Shown: one piece after another, positions 22,557-33,300 of the stretch
How positions within the stretch are numbered: the first letter of the stretch is position 1
Layout of the letters: the number at the start of each line of letters is the position of its first letter
Assembly (NCBI GenBank): GCA_963691655.1
Contig: OY829329.1
Coordinates: forward strand, 65,404,852-65,468,851
Reading direction: 5' to 3'
Length of the DNA stretch: 64,000 nucleotides
From: Toxonevra muliebris
Lineage: Eukaryota; Arthropoda; Insecta; Diptera; Pallopteridae
Translations under genes and position numbers: made by a program
Notes under the pieces: model-generated
The model's database searches: none
Seen by the model: only the letters and a program-made list of their open reading frames with translations
Told to the model about the DNA's origin: nothing

Positions 22557-24509
22557 AAATGAGGGTAATTCGGATCGATGTATGTATATAATTTGGATCG
22601 ATTTTGTATTGCTAATAACTTTTCTTCGGTATTTTTTAAAATTACAATAAGAAATCCACAAAGTATATTTATATAATTTATATAGGGTTTCATTAACTAA
22701 ATATTCTGCTATAGTTTGGTAAAAAACGAATCGATTTAAAATCGATCCGAATTACCAGCATGAGTTCTTCTACTTGCATATAACTCAGATCGATGATCCG
22801 AATTACAAGCAAATGAGGTGTTTGCATAATTACGAAATTTAGGGAAACTGTATAGTTTTAAATTAATAAAAGTTTTTTGGTTGTGATTTAGATATAATAG
22901 GTGATGTTTTGTGGTAGTTCCGATCGATCCTTTGTTTAGAGAGTTCTTGTGGAATTTGAGTTCAAAGTTAAGATAAACATGAAAAATTTTTTGGATTTTA
23001 GTCAAAAATTTGTCATTTTAAAATCAAAAAATATTTTTTTTTTATTGAAATATTAACTGAAATTAATAGCGTTTCTTAGCGTTATACCAATTTTTAGTCA
23101 AATTCAATATGAAATATACTTTTAAAAACTACTTAATTTTTTGAAAAATTGGATTTTTTGAAATTTTCGAAAATCAAAAATTGTCTCCAAAAATTCTGAA
23201 AAAGAGAGTGTTCTTTGACTAATTTTAAGACATTTTTGTTTTATTAATTTTTTTCTAAAGTTTATAGTTTTAGAAAAGATTTCTCTAAAACTTTTTCATT
23301 CTCGCCGCCATTTTGAAAAACCGCGTCCATGAAATTTTCTGAAAAAAAATCCTCTTAATGTTCGAGTGCCATGATCACCTCTGATCATAGTAAAAAGTTG
23401 ATACCTTTACGGTATCATTGTGAAAAAAAAATGCGGAAAATTTTTTTTTTCGAAAATTTTCACGTTTTTCACGTTTCAATCGACCATATTTTTTTTTCTC
23501 GGTGTTTAATCGAAATTTTGAGCTCAGATTCTGAAAGAGCATCAAATTTCGCGTAGGAATAGAGGTATTGCATATTTCTTCCCGATAACATAATAAATAA
23601 ACACATAACATAATAAATAAACACGTTGAAAAGTTAGTAAAAATCCTGATCACCTCGGCGTTAATGGGTTAAAGGGGTCAACATTTGTTCATCCCTTTTT
23701 TTTGTGGCTAACGATCAAATAGATGAAATTCTTATCATTAAAGAAGTGGCGAAGTTAGGGAGTCGTTGGGGGGAGATTTGGGGAGGGGGGACGTTAGGGT
23801 AGAGTTGGGGGAGTTGAAGGGAGGTTAGGGGGAGGCAGGGGTATTCAACCACAAATCCTCTCCCCTTTCCTATGCCCCTTAGTGAGATTGCATAGTCCTA
23901 TACTTTTATTTTTAATATATTCGCATCTATCGCCCAGCCACAGCCTCATCCCCTAATTTTGATTCGGCGTGGAACAAGTATGTCTTCATATCAAATTTTA
24001 TTAATTTGGCTCGATATGATATTCAAAGATATTGAACTTTAGCGAAATCCCACAATTTGACATACACACAAATGCATCTCTACACCAAATTTCACTAAGA
24101 TCGGATAAACTGTATATGATTACAATAAGGAAAATACATGGATTTGGACAATAATTTGTATGTATGTGTGTGTATATATTTACCCCTACACACATAAATT
24201 TTTTTTATATATATATTTTCCTTACCTTTTGCATCTAAAGAAACCTCAAATTAAAGATAATTTGCTATAAATTTTGCTAAACCGAATTACATACGTCCTG
24301 TAATTCGGACCCAATCCATTGCAATCCATTTTTTACCTTAGCAATTATTAAAAAAAAATTATGATTTTTTTCTTTGGTGGTTAACAGAAAGAGGAAGAAA
24401 TATGCTTTAATTTTGTATTAAAACATTTTTTTTTTTTCATAAATCTGTAATCCTTATTTTTACCGGTCACAGTTTCCCTTGCGAAAATCGATCCGAATTA
24501 CCCTCATTT
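22557..24509. repeat. Inverted repeat pair, 23-bp perfect ends around GGGTAATTCGGATCGAT
   Basis: 22557-22579 and 24487-24509 are perfect reverse complements over 23 bp. Internal partial copies of the same word occur at 22738-22756 (AAAATCGATCCGAATTACC), 22790-22806 and 24281-24310. This is a 1.95-kb unit with subterminal repeats and no coding capacity; it may be a non-autonomous DNA element or the remains of one. Confidence 0.75.
23666..23672 (-). repeat. TTAACCC end motif (inverted), with ACGCCGAGGTGATCAGG
   Basis: On the minus strand TTAACCCATTAACGCC is followed by GAGGTGATCAGG. A partial inverted partner, TGCCATGATCACCTCTGATCA, lies at about 23367. Confidence 0.5.
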
Positions 24510-25052
24510 GCGTTACAATTTTTACCGAAAAAGCAAAAGAGACACGTTGAAGTGAACTATGGACTTCGCTCAATTGCGTTTTCCGTTTAATTGCTCCAAA
24601 AATTTTAAGCACTCAAATTTCTCAATTTATCGAACTAAATTTGTTTTTACATTTATTTCAATTACGCTGATACGTGCTGCATTTACACAATTCATTGCTC
24701 ACTTTGAAGCTCATTAAGTTTTACTCCATTCCAATCTTGAGCTTGTTTCTGACTTTTATTAAGGAAATGTAACATTAATTGATTTGATTTCTTATATAAA
24801 TTTAAAAGTCTATCTGAAGTACTATATGATTCAGTGTGGATTGTGTTTCCCATCAAATCAATACCAGTGAATCCTTACAACTGAATATGCTTGAGTACTC
24901 ACACCTTTTCTTGGAGATGAATCTGACATACACATACAAATGCAAGCTGCTGCCAAGCAAGGTATTTTCTTAGATTCTAGATGTTTGCTAGTGGCAGCAC
25001 AAGCAATCAATTACAATGAATTCCTTTGAAGCAATAACACTGTTCAACAGCC

Positions 25053-25629
25053 AAAAATGAGCAGAGACGGGACAAGTGTATTTAGGGTAATGGGGGGTCG
25101 CTGAGTCCGAATCCGTCATCAAAATTTTTAAAATTGAAAAAAAAAAAAAATAAATAAAAATGCAGTTCATATTTTTTTTCATCAAAACATCCATTTTTAC
25201 AAAAAAAAATTTTTTTTTTAACTTTAAAAATTAAAAAAAAATAAAACCTGACTCAGGAACGGCTCAGCGACAAGGTGCCATATGGCCCCGCTAGGCATTA
25301 ACGGGTTAAGATAACAACGAGATAAAAGTGAACGATGATAACGAGGATGTAAAAAATTACGAAAAAATAAATTAATTTAAAAAAAAAAATTTTTTAAATT
25401 TTTAAAAGTAAAAAATTTAAAAAAATCTAAAATTTTTTTTTTTGTAAAAATGCTTGTTTTGATGAAAAAAAATATGAACTGCATTTTTAATTTTTTTTTT
25501 TTTTCTATTTTAAAAAAATTTGTTGTCAATAAAAATATACCTAATTGTGACGTAGCAAAACGGACCACGGATTCGGACTCAGTGACCCCCTATTACCTTA
25601 AGTGCATTTGTCCCGTGTCTGCTCGTTTT
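25053..25629. mobile_element. Foldback repeat, about 150-200 bp inverted arms
   Basis: Left arm 25053-25210 and right arm 25432-25629 are reverse complements with indels. Matching landmarks run inward from GAGCAGAGACGGGACAA through GGTAATGGGGGGTC, GAGTCCGAATCCG and an A/T-rich segment to ATGCAGTTCATATT and CATCAAAACA. The core (25211-25431) holds an inverted TTAACCC end motif with GCCATATGGC. The GCTGAGTCCGAATCCG word is shared with the hairpin at 21.9-22.2 kb. There are no coding regions; a MITE-type or foldback element is likely. Confidence 0.85.
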
Positions 25630-26659
25630 CAAAAGTTTCCATTTGTAGAACAGTGTAATTAACTACCAATTATGTAAATTTGAAAGGTTGTTACTATTGT
25701 TTCATAAAGTTCAAAACTTTTTTTTTTTATATTGTATATATATTATTAACATAAGCACTCGAAGATTTTCTTACGCTTTATAAACAGACTGGAGAAATTA
25801 TTCAAAGAAATCATTTCGAATGATTTAACTGTCATAATTACTACTTAATATGTAACCCTCAAGTCTCACTGGTTCAAAATTCTAAGTAAAAATAATATTT
25901 AAATTTTAATGTTCATTATATTTTAAAGTCAAGTAGATGCATTCATTCATATGTAGGACTCGCATGTGCATCCAATTATATGCATCTTAATGAAAATGCA
26001 TAGGTTCATTACACTTACATATGTATGTTTACTAATAGTTAACAACAGCTATATAAATAGGTAGCTTTATATGTGCATATGCACAAATACACACGCACGA
26101 CCAATAGCACACTGGAATACAACAGCAACTGTAACCTAATCTCCCACAAGCACTGCTCGTATTATATTAGTTACATCAAACACATGGTTGGTATCTTGGT
26201 TGCATCAACTACTTTCTAACTATGAGCAATCTATGTATATGCATTATGGAGCATGCATATGTATAAAATACATATATATGTATATGCATGAATAGATATA
26301 TATGTACAAATGTGCAACTAATATACGTATTTGTTTAAGCGTTCGGGAATTAACAGATCAAATCCTAATAAATCTGTATCAAATTAAACATCAGCGAATA
26401 TGTGTGTGCGTGTGTGTGTGTGTATGCATATGCATATGAGCGTGTTTGAGTTTCGTGGCTTGTAAGAAAATTACTTTTGAATTTATTATATTAATTTATA
26501 CAGCAAAAATTGATTGCTTACGCATATGTGAATTTGATTTACGCAAATGCATTTGTTGCTTAATATATTTTTAAATTAAAATCGAAAACAATGGAATAGA
26601 AGGAAGGCAAATTGAGTTACTACTAAAACTTAGAGATTTGAATTGTCACAGCTGTAAAA

Positions 26660-27030
26660 GAACAAAATTCGAATAAAAACTTAGACATAATTCAGACCAA
26701 AATTCAGGCCAAAACTTAAACAAAAATTCACCCCAAAAATTGAAACGGAACTTTGACCAAACATTCGATCGAAAATTAGTCCAAAATTTAAGCTAAAGAT
26801 CGGGTCACAAATTAGTTTAAATCCAGTTAGACCAGACCAAAATTTGGAGCTAAAAACCAAACCAAAATTCAGAAAAAAATTCAGTCTAAAAACTGAACCT
26901 AAATTTGGATCATAAATCAGACCAAAATGCCGTTCAAAATTCAGACTAAAAACTGGATCGAAAATCAGATCAAAATTTAGAATAAAATTCAGACAGCAAT
27001 TCAATAATTTAGAACAAATCCCAGACCAAA
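26660..27030. repeat. Degenerate about 15-bp minisatellite AAAATTCAGACCA (left block)
   Basis: Head-to-tail degenerate units such as AATTCAGACCAAA, AATTCAGGCCAAA and AATTTGGATCATA. The open frame on the minus strand here (Asn-Phe-Gly-Leu repeats) is only a translation of the repeat. The same unit resumes at 28118 beyond the AAGAG satellite. Confidence 0.85.
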
Positions 27031-27274
27031 GTTCAATTGCTGAATTCCTTTTATAAAACTGAACTGTAAGATGACTTGTATTTTTCAGTTATATATATAC
27101 TGGATCCAATCGTTCTAGGGTAGGCAGCTTACTTCTCTTGAAATAAATAATTATATAACCGAAATAATATTCTTTTTCCACACTTACGCACCGTATCTAT
27201 TTCGTTTAATATTAAAAACTTTATATTCTTTCTATTCTAATTCGATCTGGTTCCACTCTAATACACCTACAGTG

Positions 27275-28071
27275 TCTCTTCTCTTCTCTTCTCTTCTCTT
27301 CTCTTCTCTTCTCTTCTCTTCTCTTCTCTTCTCTTCTCTTCTCTTCTCTTCTCTTCTCTTCTCTTCTCTTCTCTTCTCTTCTCTTCTCTTCTCTTCTCTT
27401 CTCTTCTCTTCTCTTCTCTTCTCTTCTCTTCTCTTCTCTTCTCTTCTCTTCTTCTCTTCTCTTCTCTTCTCTTCTCTTCTCTTCTCTTCTCTTCTCTCTC
27501 TCTTCTCTTCTCTTCTCTTCTCTTCTCTTCTCTTCTCTTCTCTTCTCTTCTCTTCTCTTCTCTTCTCTTCTCTTCTCTTCTCTTCTCTTCTCTTCTCTTC
27601 TCTTCTCTTTCTCTTCTCTTCTCTTCTCTTCTCTTCTCTTCTCTTCTCTCTCTTCTCTTCTCTTCTCTTCTCTTCTCTTCTCTTCTCTTCTCTTCTCTTC
27701 TCTTCTCTTCTCTTCTCTTCTCTTCTCTTCTCTTCTCTCTCTTCTCTTCTCTTCTCTTCTCTTTCTCTTCTCTTCTCTTCTCTTCTCTTCTCTTCTCTTC
27801 TCTTCTCTTCTTCTTCTCTTCTCTTCTCTTCTCTTCTCTTCTCTTCTCTTCTCTTCTCTTCTCTTCTCTTCTCTTCTCTCTCTTCTCTTCTCTTCTCTTC
27901 TCTTCTCTTCTCTTCTCTTCTCTTCTCTTCTCTTCTCTTCCTCTCTCTTCTCTTCTCTTCTCTTCTCTTCTCTTCTCTTCTCTTCTCTTCTCTTCTCTTT
28001 CTCTTCTCTTCTCTTCTCTTCTCTTCTCTTCTCTCTTCTCTTCTCTTCTCTTCTCTTCTCTTCTCTCTCTT
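27275..28071. repeat. AAGAG (CTCTT) pentanucleotide satellite, about 800 bp
   Basis: Nearly pure TTCTC repeat (minus strand AAGAG rotations), about 160 units, with scattered two- or three-base register changes such as CTCTCTC, TTTCTC and CTTCTTC. Both strands stay open because the pentamer contains no stop in any frame; these are not genes. AAGAG is a known major heterochromatic satellite of Drosophila melanogaster; here a block lies inside an intron and would be transcribed from the minus strand as AAGAG RNA. Confidence 0.97.
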
Positions 28072-28117
28072 GACATCATAAAATATTCTTTATAGATAAA
28101 TAAACATACAAATATTC

Positions 28118-28345
28118 ACTAAAGTTCAGACTAAAATCAGCTCTAAACTTCTACCAAAATTTGGACTAAAAACCGAGTTAAAATTTGGATTTGAAATCAA
28201 TTCAAAATTCAGATTAAAAGTCAGACTAAAACCAAATTATACCAAAATCCAGATAAAAAATTCGGCCAAAATTTAGAACAAAAATCAAATCAAAATTTGG
28301 ACCGAAATTCAGACTAAAATTCAAACTAAAATTCATACCAGAACT
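28118..28345. repeat. Degenerate about 15-bp minisatellite AAAATTCAGACTA (right block)
   Basis: The same repeat as 26660-27030, with units like AAAGTTCAGACTAAAATC, AAAATTTGGACTAAAAAC and AAATTCAGATTAAAAG. Its presence on both sides suggests that the satellite expanded or inserted within an older array. Confidence 0.85.
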
Positions 28346-28492
28346 CATCTTCTCCATATAGTAAAATATGTACATCAAACGATACAGAATAGTGCTATCC
28401 CAGATTTACTCTATTATATGATTTAAAAAATTAAATTTGAATAAAAAACAGATAAAAGGATTTTATCTCATTGGAATAATGATAGAATTAGA

Positions 28493-29858
28493 AAATGGTT
28501 TGAACTGAAACGTTGTCTGACTTGGAAAATAATCTGAATTGAAATGCGAACTCAGTTTAAACATGTTCTTAGCAGGAACATGGTTTGAACTTGAACGCAG
28601 CCTGAGTTAGAACACGGTATGAGTTAAAATATTATCTGAGTTGGAACACAGATTGCGTTGGAGTACAATTTTAGTTGAAAAATGGTTTGAATTAAAGAAC
28701 TGGCTGAATTGCAATATGGTATGAATTGGAACACTGTCTGAACTAGAATACATTCTTAGATGGACCATAGCCTCTGAATTGGAACACGTTCTGAAGTGGA
28801 AAACGGCTTGAGTTGGAGCACTATCTGAGTTTGAACATGGTCTGAATTGGAGCATAATCTGAATTAGAACACAGCCTGAGTTAAAACATAGTCTGAGTTG
28901 GAGCCCAATTTGAATTTGAGTACGGTCTGAGCTTGAACATCGTGTGAGTTAGTGTACGGTCTGAGCTTGAACATCGTGTGAGTTGGTACACGGTCTGAGT
29001 TGGAACAGTTGGGAGGTGAAAATCGATTTGAGTTCGAACATAATCGGAACTGGAAATTGGAATTGGTTTGAGTTACAACAAGATCAGAACAGAAAGAGTC
29101 CGAATTAGAATGTATCTCGAATTGAAATGAGGTCTGAAATGAAAAACGTTCTGAATCAAAACGAGATCTATATTAAAAAACCAGTCTGAGTAGGAACCCG
29201 GTTTGAACTGGAACGCGGCCTTTGTTAGAACATGATCTGAGTTTAAGCACTGGCTAATGTAGAACACGGATTGATTTGAAGCATGATCTGAGTTGAAGCC
29301 AGGTCTGCATTGGACCACAGTCTGAGTTGGAACATAATCTCTGAATTAAAATACGATTTGAGTAGAAAAACGTTCTGAGTTCGAAAACGGCTTGAGTTTG
29401 AATACTGTCTGAGTTCGAACATAGTTTCAGTTGGAATATGGATTAAATTAGAACACCGCCTAAGTTGGAACATAGTCTGAACTGGAATACGAATTATGTT
29501 TGGGCATGGTCTGAACATAAGGATCGTCTGAGTATGAGCATAGTTTGGGTTGGAACAATATGGGAAGTGAAATTTAGTTTGAATTTGAACATAGTCTGAT
29601 AAGGAAAATGGTTTGCGCTGGAACACAATCTGAAAACCCATCAACATGATGTGAGTAAATGGGGACTAAGCTCGAAAACGGTCTGAATTAAAATACGGCT
29701 TGAATTGGAACACAGTCTGAATTGGAACACTGTCTCAGTTGGAACACACTCTGAATTGGAATCCCATCTGAGCTGGAACGTGGTTTTAACTGGAGCATGC
29801 CCGGAGTTGGAAAACGGTCTGAGTTGCATCACCATCTGAAATGGAACATTCTTTCTCA
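28493..29858. repeat. 17-bp minisatellite GGTCTGAGTTGGAACAC, older array
   Basis: About 80 units of a 17-bp repeat, consensus GTCTGAGTTGGAACACG, heavily mutated. On the minus strand the translation cycles through VFQLRP, CSNSDR and VPTQT every 51 bp; long open frames arise because the 17-mer lacks stop codons in all three phases. A younger array of the same unit is at 35074-36466. Confidence 0.95.
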
Positions 29859-30366
29859 CACAAAAATTATCTACATTTTCTGAAGAAAGAGTTTAGCTTC
29901 CGCATCGTAAACTCTTTAAAGATATTTCCCAGATAGGTTTTCCGCTTCCGCACTTTGCTTAACACAACACAGCTTAGCGTGTGTATACACGATTGACTGT
30001 GTTTGGTATATCAACAGGTGAAGCATTAAATAAAGTGAAAGAAACAACAACAAAAACAACAAAAAGTAAGTACCAAAAATTTCATTACGAATTCACAAAG
30101 TTTGTGTTGAAATTCCTGGTAATTACTTATGTATGTACATATGTACAAATATGTGGGCATGCAAGTGTGTGCGTATATAAAATTGTATGGGTGTAAGTGT
30201 GTGCGTTATTGCTGCTTCCTTCCTTTCAGTTTTCTTACTTTTGTTATCCCTTTTTTTTCTGTTTTTTTTATTAACACTATCATGAGAACGACGCCTGACG
30301 GGATAAACAATCAAAGTGAAGAGTAGGTGGTGGCGTCAGTTAATGTAAGATGCCTTTTGAAGCTGC

Positions 30367-30401
<35 letters not shown>

Positions 30402-31859
30402 TATATATATATAAACATATAAGTATATATGTGTGTAGTTGTATATTTATGCATATATTCTGTTTATGTATGGTATATATTATTTGTTTCGCAGCGTTCA
30501 GCATATTGTGTTGAGCGAGTGTTTTGATGATGTTGTTAACGCTTTGATGCCTGCGCAATTCGTATAAGCGGATTATGACATTTAAAGCGAATTTCATAAC
30601 AGATTTTAATGCTTTGTTTTCTTTACTTGTCTTTCTTTTTGTCTGTCTTGATTTCAAGGACACTTAATGTTTCTTTTCAAATATTCAAACATAAATGCAA
30701 ACAAATATATATATATATTTCTTTTATTGGATTTTAAAGAGGATACACACTTAGCTTGATATCTAAATATTTGTTGGTTTCTGTTTTTATGTTTCTTTTA
30801 CAGTTATTTCTTTTATATAAATATATTCATATACAAAAAAAAACGCTACTACTGCTGCAATTAACAACCGCTTGCAAAGAGGCAACGATGATGAAAGAAC
30901 ACACAAAATATGTAAGCGGATATGTTGCTTATCTACCTCACCTCAGCTTATCCTATTTCCGTTCACACTACGCCTTTGAAACGAGTAAAGTTGTAGGTAT
31001 GCACAGCAACTCTAAAGTGACAAACAAAATATAGTACACACACAAAAAAAAAAAAAAAAAAATGAAAAACCTCAGCCAGCAAAAATAGTGCAAGCGACAA
31101 TTATGGAGTACTTCCCCCTCGGACATTTGCAACAGCATCAGGAATGTCGTCGTTGTCGTCGCTTCGAAAAAACTTCCGCACTTTCATGGCAAAAATTAAA
31201 CAAAAACAACAACAACAACAAAAAATGCTCAACAACCGCGTTTCCGTATGCCGCCGTGGTCATTCTAGCAATGCGGATGACGGGTTAATGGGTGACTGCA
31301 TTGAATGGGCCAGTGGCGGGTGTGTATTTAGTAGCCACTTTACTTTACTCTGTGTTACTATGCTATATTGCAACTACTGTTGCATATTTTTTTTTTTTAG
31401 AGTTGAGAAAATAAGTATCAAAAATGTATATTTTTTTCGTTTTTTTTTTTTTTTTTTTGGATTACTAACACGACCTCTTTCTTAACTAACAAGCTTCGTT
31501 CTTTAGGCAATGTTTTTAAACTTTTGGTCAGCTAGCTATATATATGGAATATTTGCTGCTTTGCTGCTGCAAGCTTTTTCGCTCTTTCGTAACAATTGTG
31601 TGCCTGGAATGGCAAATATTTGCTGAAGATATTAGGGTGCATAAATATTTCAAATGAGTAGAAAGAATTGTTTAAAATCAAGTAAATTTTAGGAAATTAT
31701 ATTAAGGAGTAAAATGAATTCGAGAAATTACAGTTCAGTAAACTTATCACGATCATTCTAAGTACCTTTGTCTTCTCTGAATCTTTTTCTTGATACAGTT
31801 ATTTAGTTGCCTCTCAGTGCAGTAAAAATAGTATCAAAAGTTGTGGCCCGGTTTTTCTG
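29859..31859. other. Intron DNA with AT microsatellite (30367-30412); no gene
   Basis: Contains an AT/AC microsatellite at 30367-30412, GT-rich DNA near 30125-30200, CAA repeats near 31205 and long poly-T. Open frames at 30340-30663 and 31088-31485 come from these tracts and have no domains. Confidence 0.6.
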
Positions 31860-32965
31860 GGGTAATTCTAGGGAAATTAAGGAATTTTAGGAGGTTTAGA
31901 TAAAAATAAAAAATAAATTAAAATTTTCCTAAAATTTCCATTTTTCATGTGTTCATGGATGAAAATTTTTTTTCTGTTTTTTTTTTTTTTTTTTACTTTC
32001 CTACACGAATTATGCAATTTTTCATGAAATTTAAATGTTTCTTATATTCGTAAATTTTCGTTTCTTGAAAATTTGATGAGGGGGGAGGTCCATGGATGAA
32101 AATTTGTTTTCTGTTTTTTTTACTTTTCTACACGAATTATGCAATTTTAGGAGGTTTGGTAGAAAAAAAAAAATTTCTTAAAATTTCAAATTTTTATTTC
32201 TTCGTTTTTTGAAAATTTGATAATGGGGGGGTCCATGGATGAAATTTTCTTTTTGTTTTTTTTTTTTACTTTTCTGCACGAATTATGCAATTTTAGGAGG
32301 TTTGGTAGAAAAAAAAAATTTCATAAAATTTCAATTTTTCCATCTTGGTTTTTTGAAAATTTGATAATGGGGGGGGTCCATGGATGAAATTTTTTTTTTG
32401 GTTTTTTTTTACTTTTCTGCACGAATTATGCAATTTTAGGAGGTTTGGTAGAAAAAAAAATTTCATGAAATTTAAATTTTTCTTATATTTGTAAATTTTC
32501 GTTTCTTGAAAATTTGGTTCATGGATGAACATTTTTTTTCTGTTTCTTTTAGCTTTTTTACACGAATTAAGGAATTTTAGGACGTTTAGACAAAAAAAAA
32601 ATTTCTTAAAATTTCAATTTTTAGATCTTCGTTTTTTGCAACATTTTTTTTCTTTTTCTCTTTTCCACACGAATTATGCAATTTTAGGAGGTTTGGTAGA
32701 AAAAAAAAATTTCATAAAATTTAAATTTTCCTTATTTTTGTAAATTTCCGTTTCTTGAAAATTTGATAAGGGGGGTGGGCTTCATGCATGAAAATTATTT
32801 CTGTTTCTTTTAGTTTTTCTACACGAATTAAGAAATTTTTTTTTAAAAAAATTTCTAAAAATTTAAATTTTTAGATCATCGTTTTTTGCAAATTAGATAA
32901 GGGGGTTTTCATGGATGAAAATTTTTTTTCTTTTTTACTTTTCTACACGAATTATGTAATTTTAG
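31860..32965. repeat. Tandem array, unit about 140 bp, about seven to eight copies
   Basis: Units share GGTCCATGGATGAAAATTTT, a poly-T stretch, CTTTTCTACACGAATTATGC, AATTTTAGGAGGTTTGGTAG, an A-run and AATTTCATAAAATTTC. CATGGATGAA anchors are near 31953, 32092, 32235, 32377, 32521, 32784 (CATGCATGAA) and 32910; one unit near 32640 is shortened. Confidence 0.9.
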
Positions 32966-33039
32966 GAGGCTTATATTATTGAAAAATGAAAGTAAAATAT
33001 TTAATTCATATATATAAAACAATATTTAAATATGTCCAT

Positions 33040-33300
33040 TAGAACTTTTGTGCTTTGGTGGCTGAGGGGAAAGGTTTTCGATGGTCAAATGAACTGGGAT
33101 CTGGAGCCTCCATAGATATCCCGTATCCGAGCCATATTCCGACAAGTGGTCTATGCAAAAGTTGTCATGACGAAGAAGAAGTAGAAATGATTCTTCACTT
33201 TCTATGTCAATGTCCAAGGCTACTGATTTGCTTGGGATCGCGCTTCTTCAAAGTTCTAATAGAAACAACGAAAGTGTTTAAACTACACGTGTAGTTCAGG
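33040..33300 (+). mobile_element. Non-LTR retrotransposon ORF2 C-terminal fragment (CCHC-like region)
   Basis: The plus strand encodes GKGFRWSNELG, then IPTSGLCKSCHDEEEVEM, then ILHFLCQCPRL. The spacing CxxC...H...C after an RNase H region is typical of the end of ORF2 in I/R1-like retroelements, including those with RNase H as at 1-357. It ends at a TAG at 33293. It is a short dead fragment directly after the 31.9-33.0 kb array. Confidence 0.75.

Noticed and set aside
26681..27004. 107-codon minus-strand frame (Asn-Phe-Gly-Leu repeats)
   Set aside because: Translation of the 15-bp minisatellite.
27267..28081. Open frames of about 270 codons on both strands (Arg/Glu repeats and Ser/Leu/Phe repeats)
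   Set aside because: Pure translation of a stop-free pentamer satellite; both strands are equally open and there are no gene signals.
28607..29859. Minus-strand open frames of 72-134 codons
   Set aside because: Decayed copies of the same 17-bp repeat, not genes.
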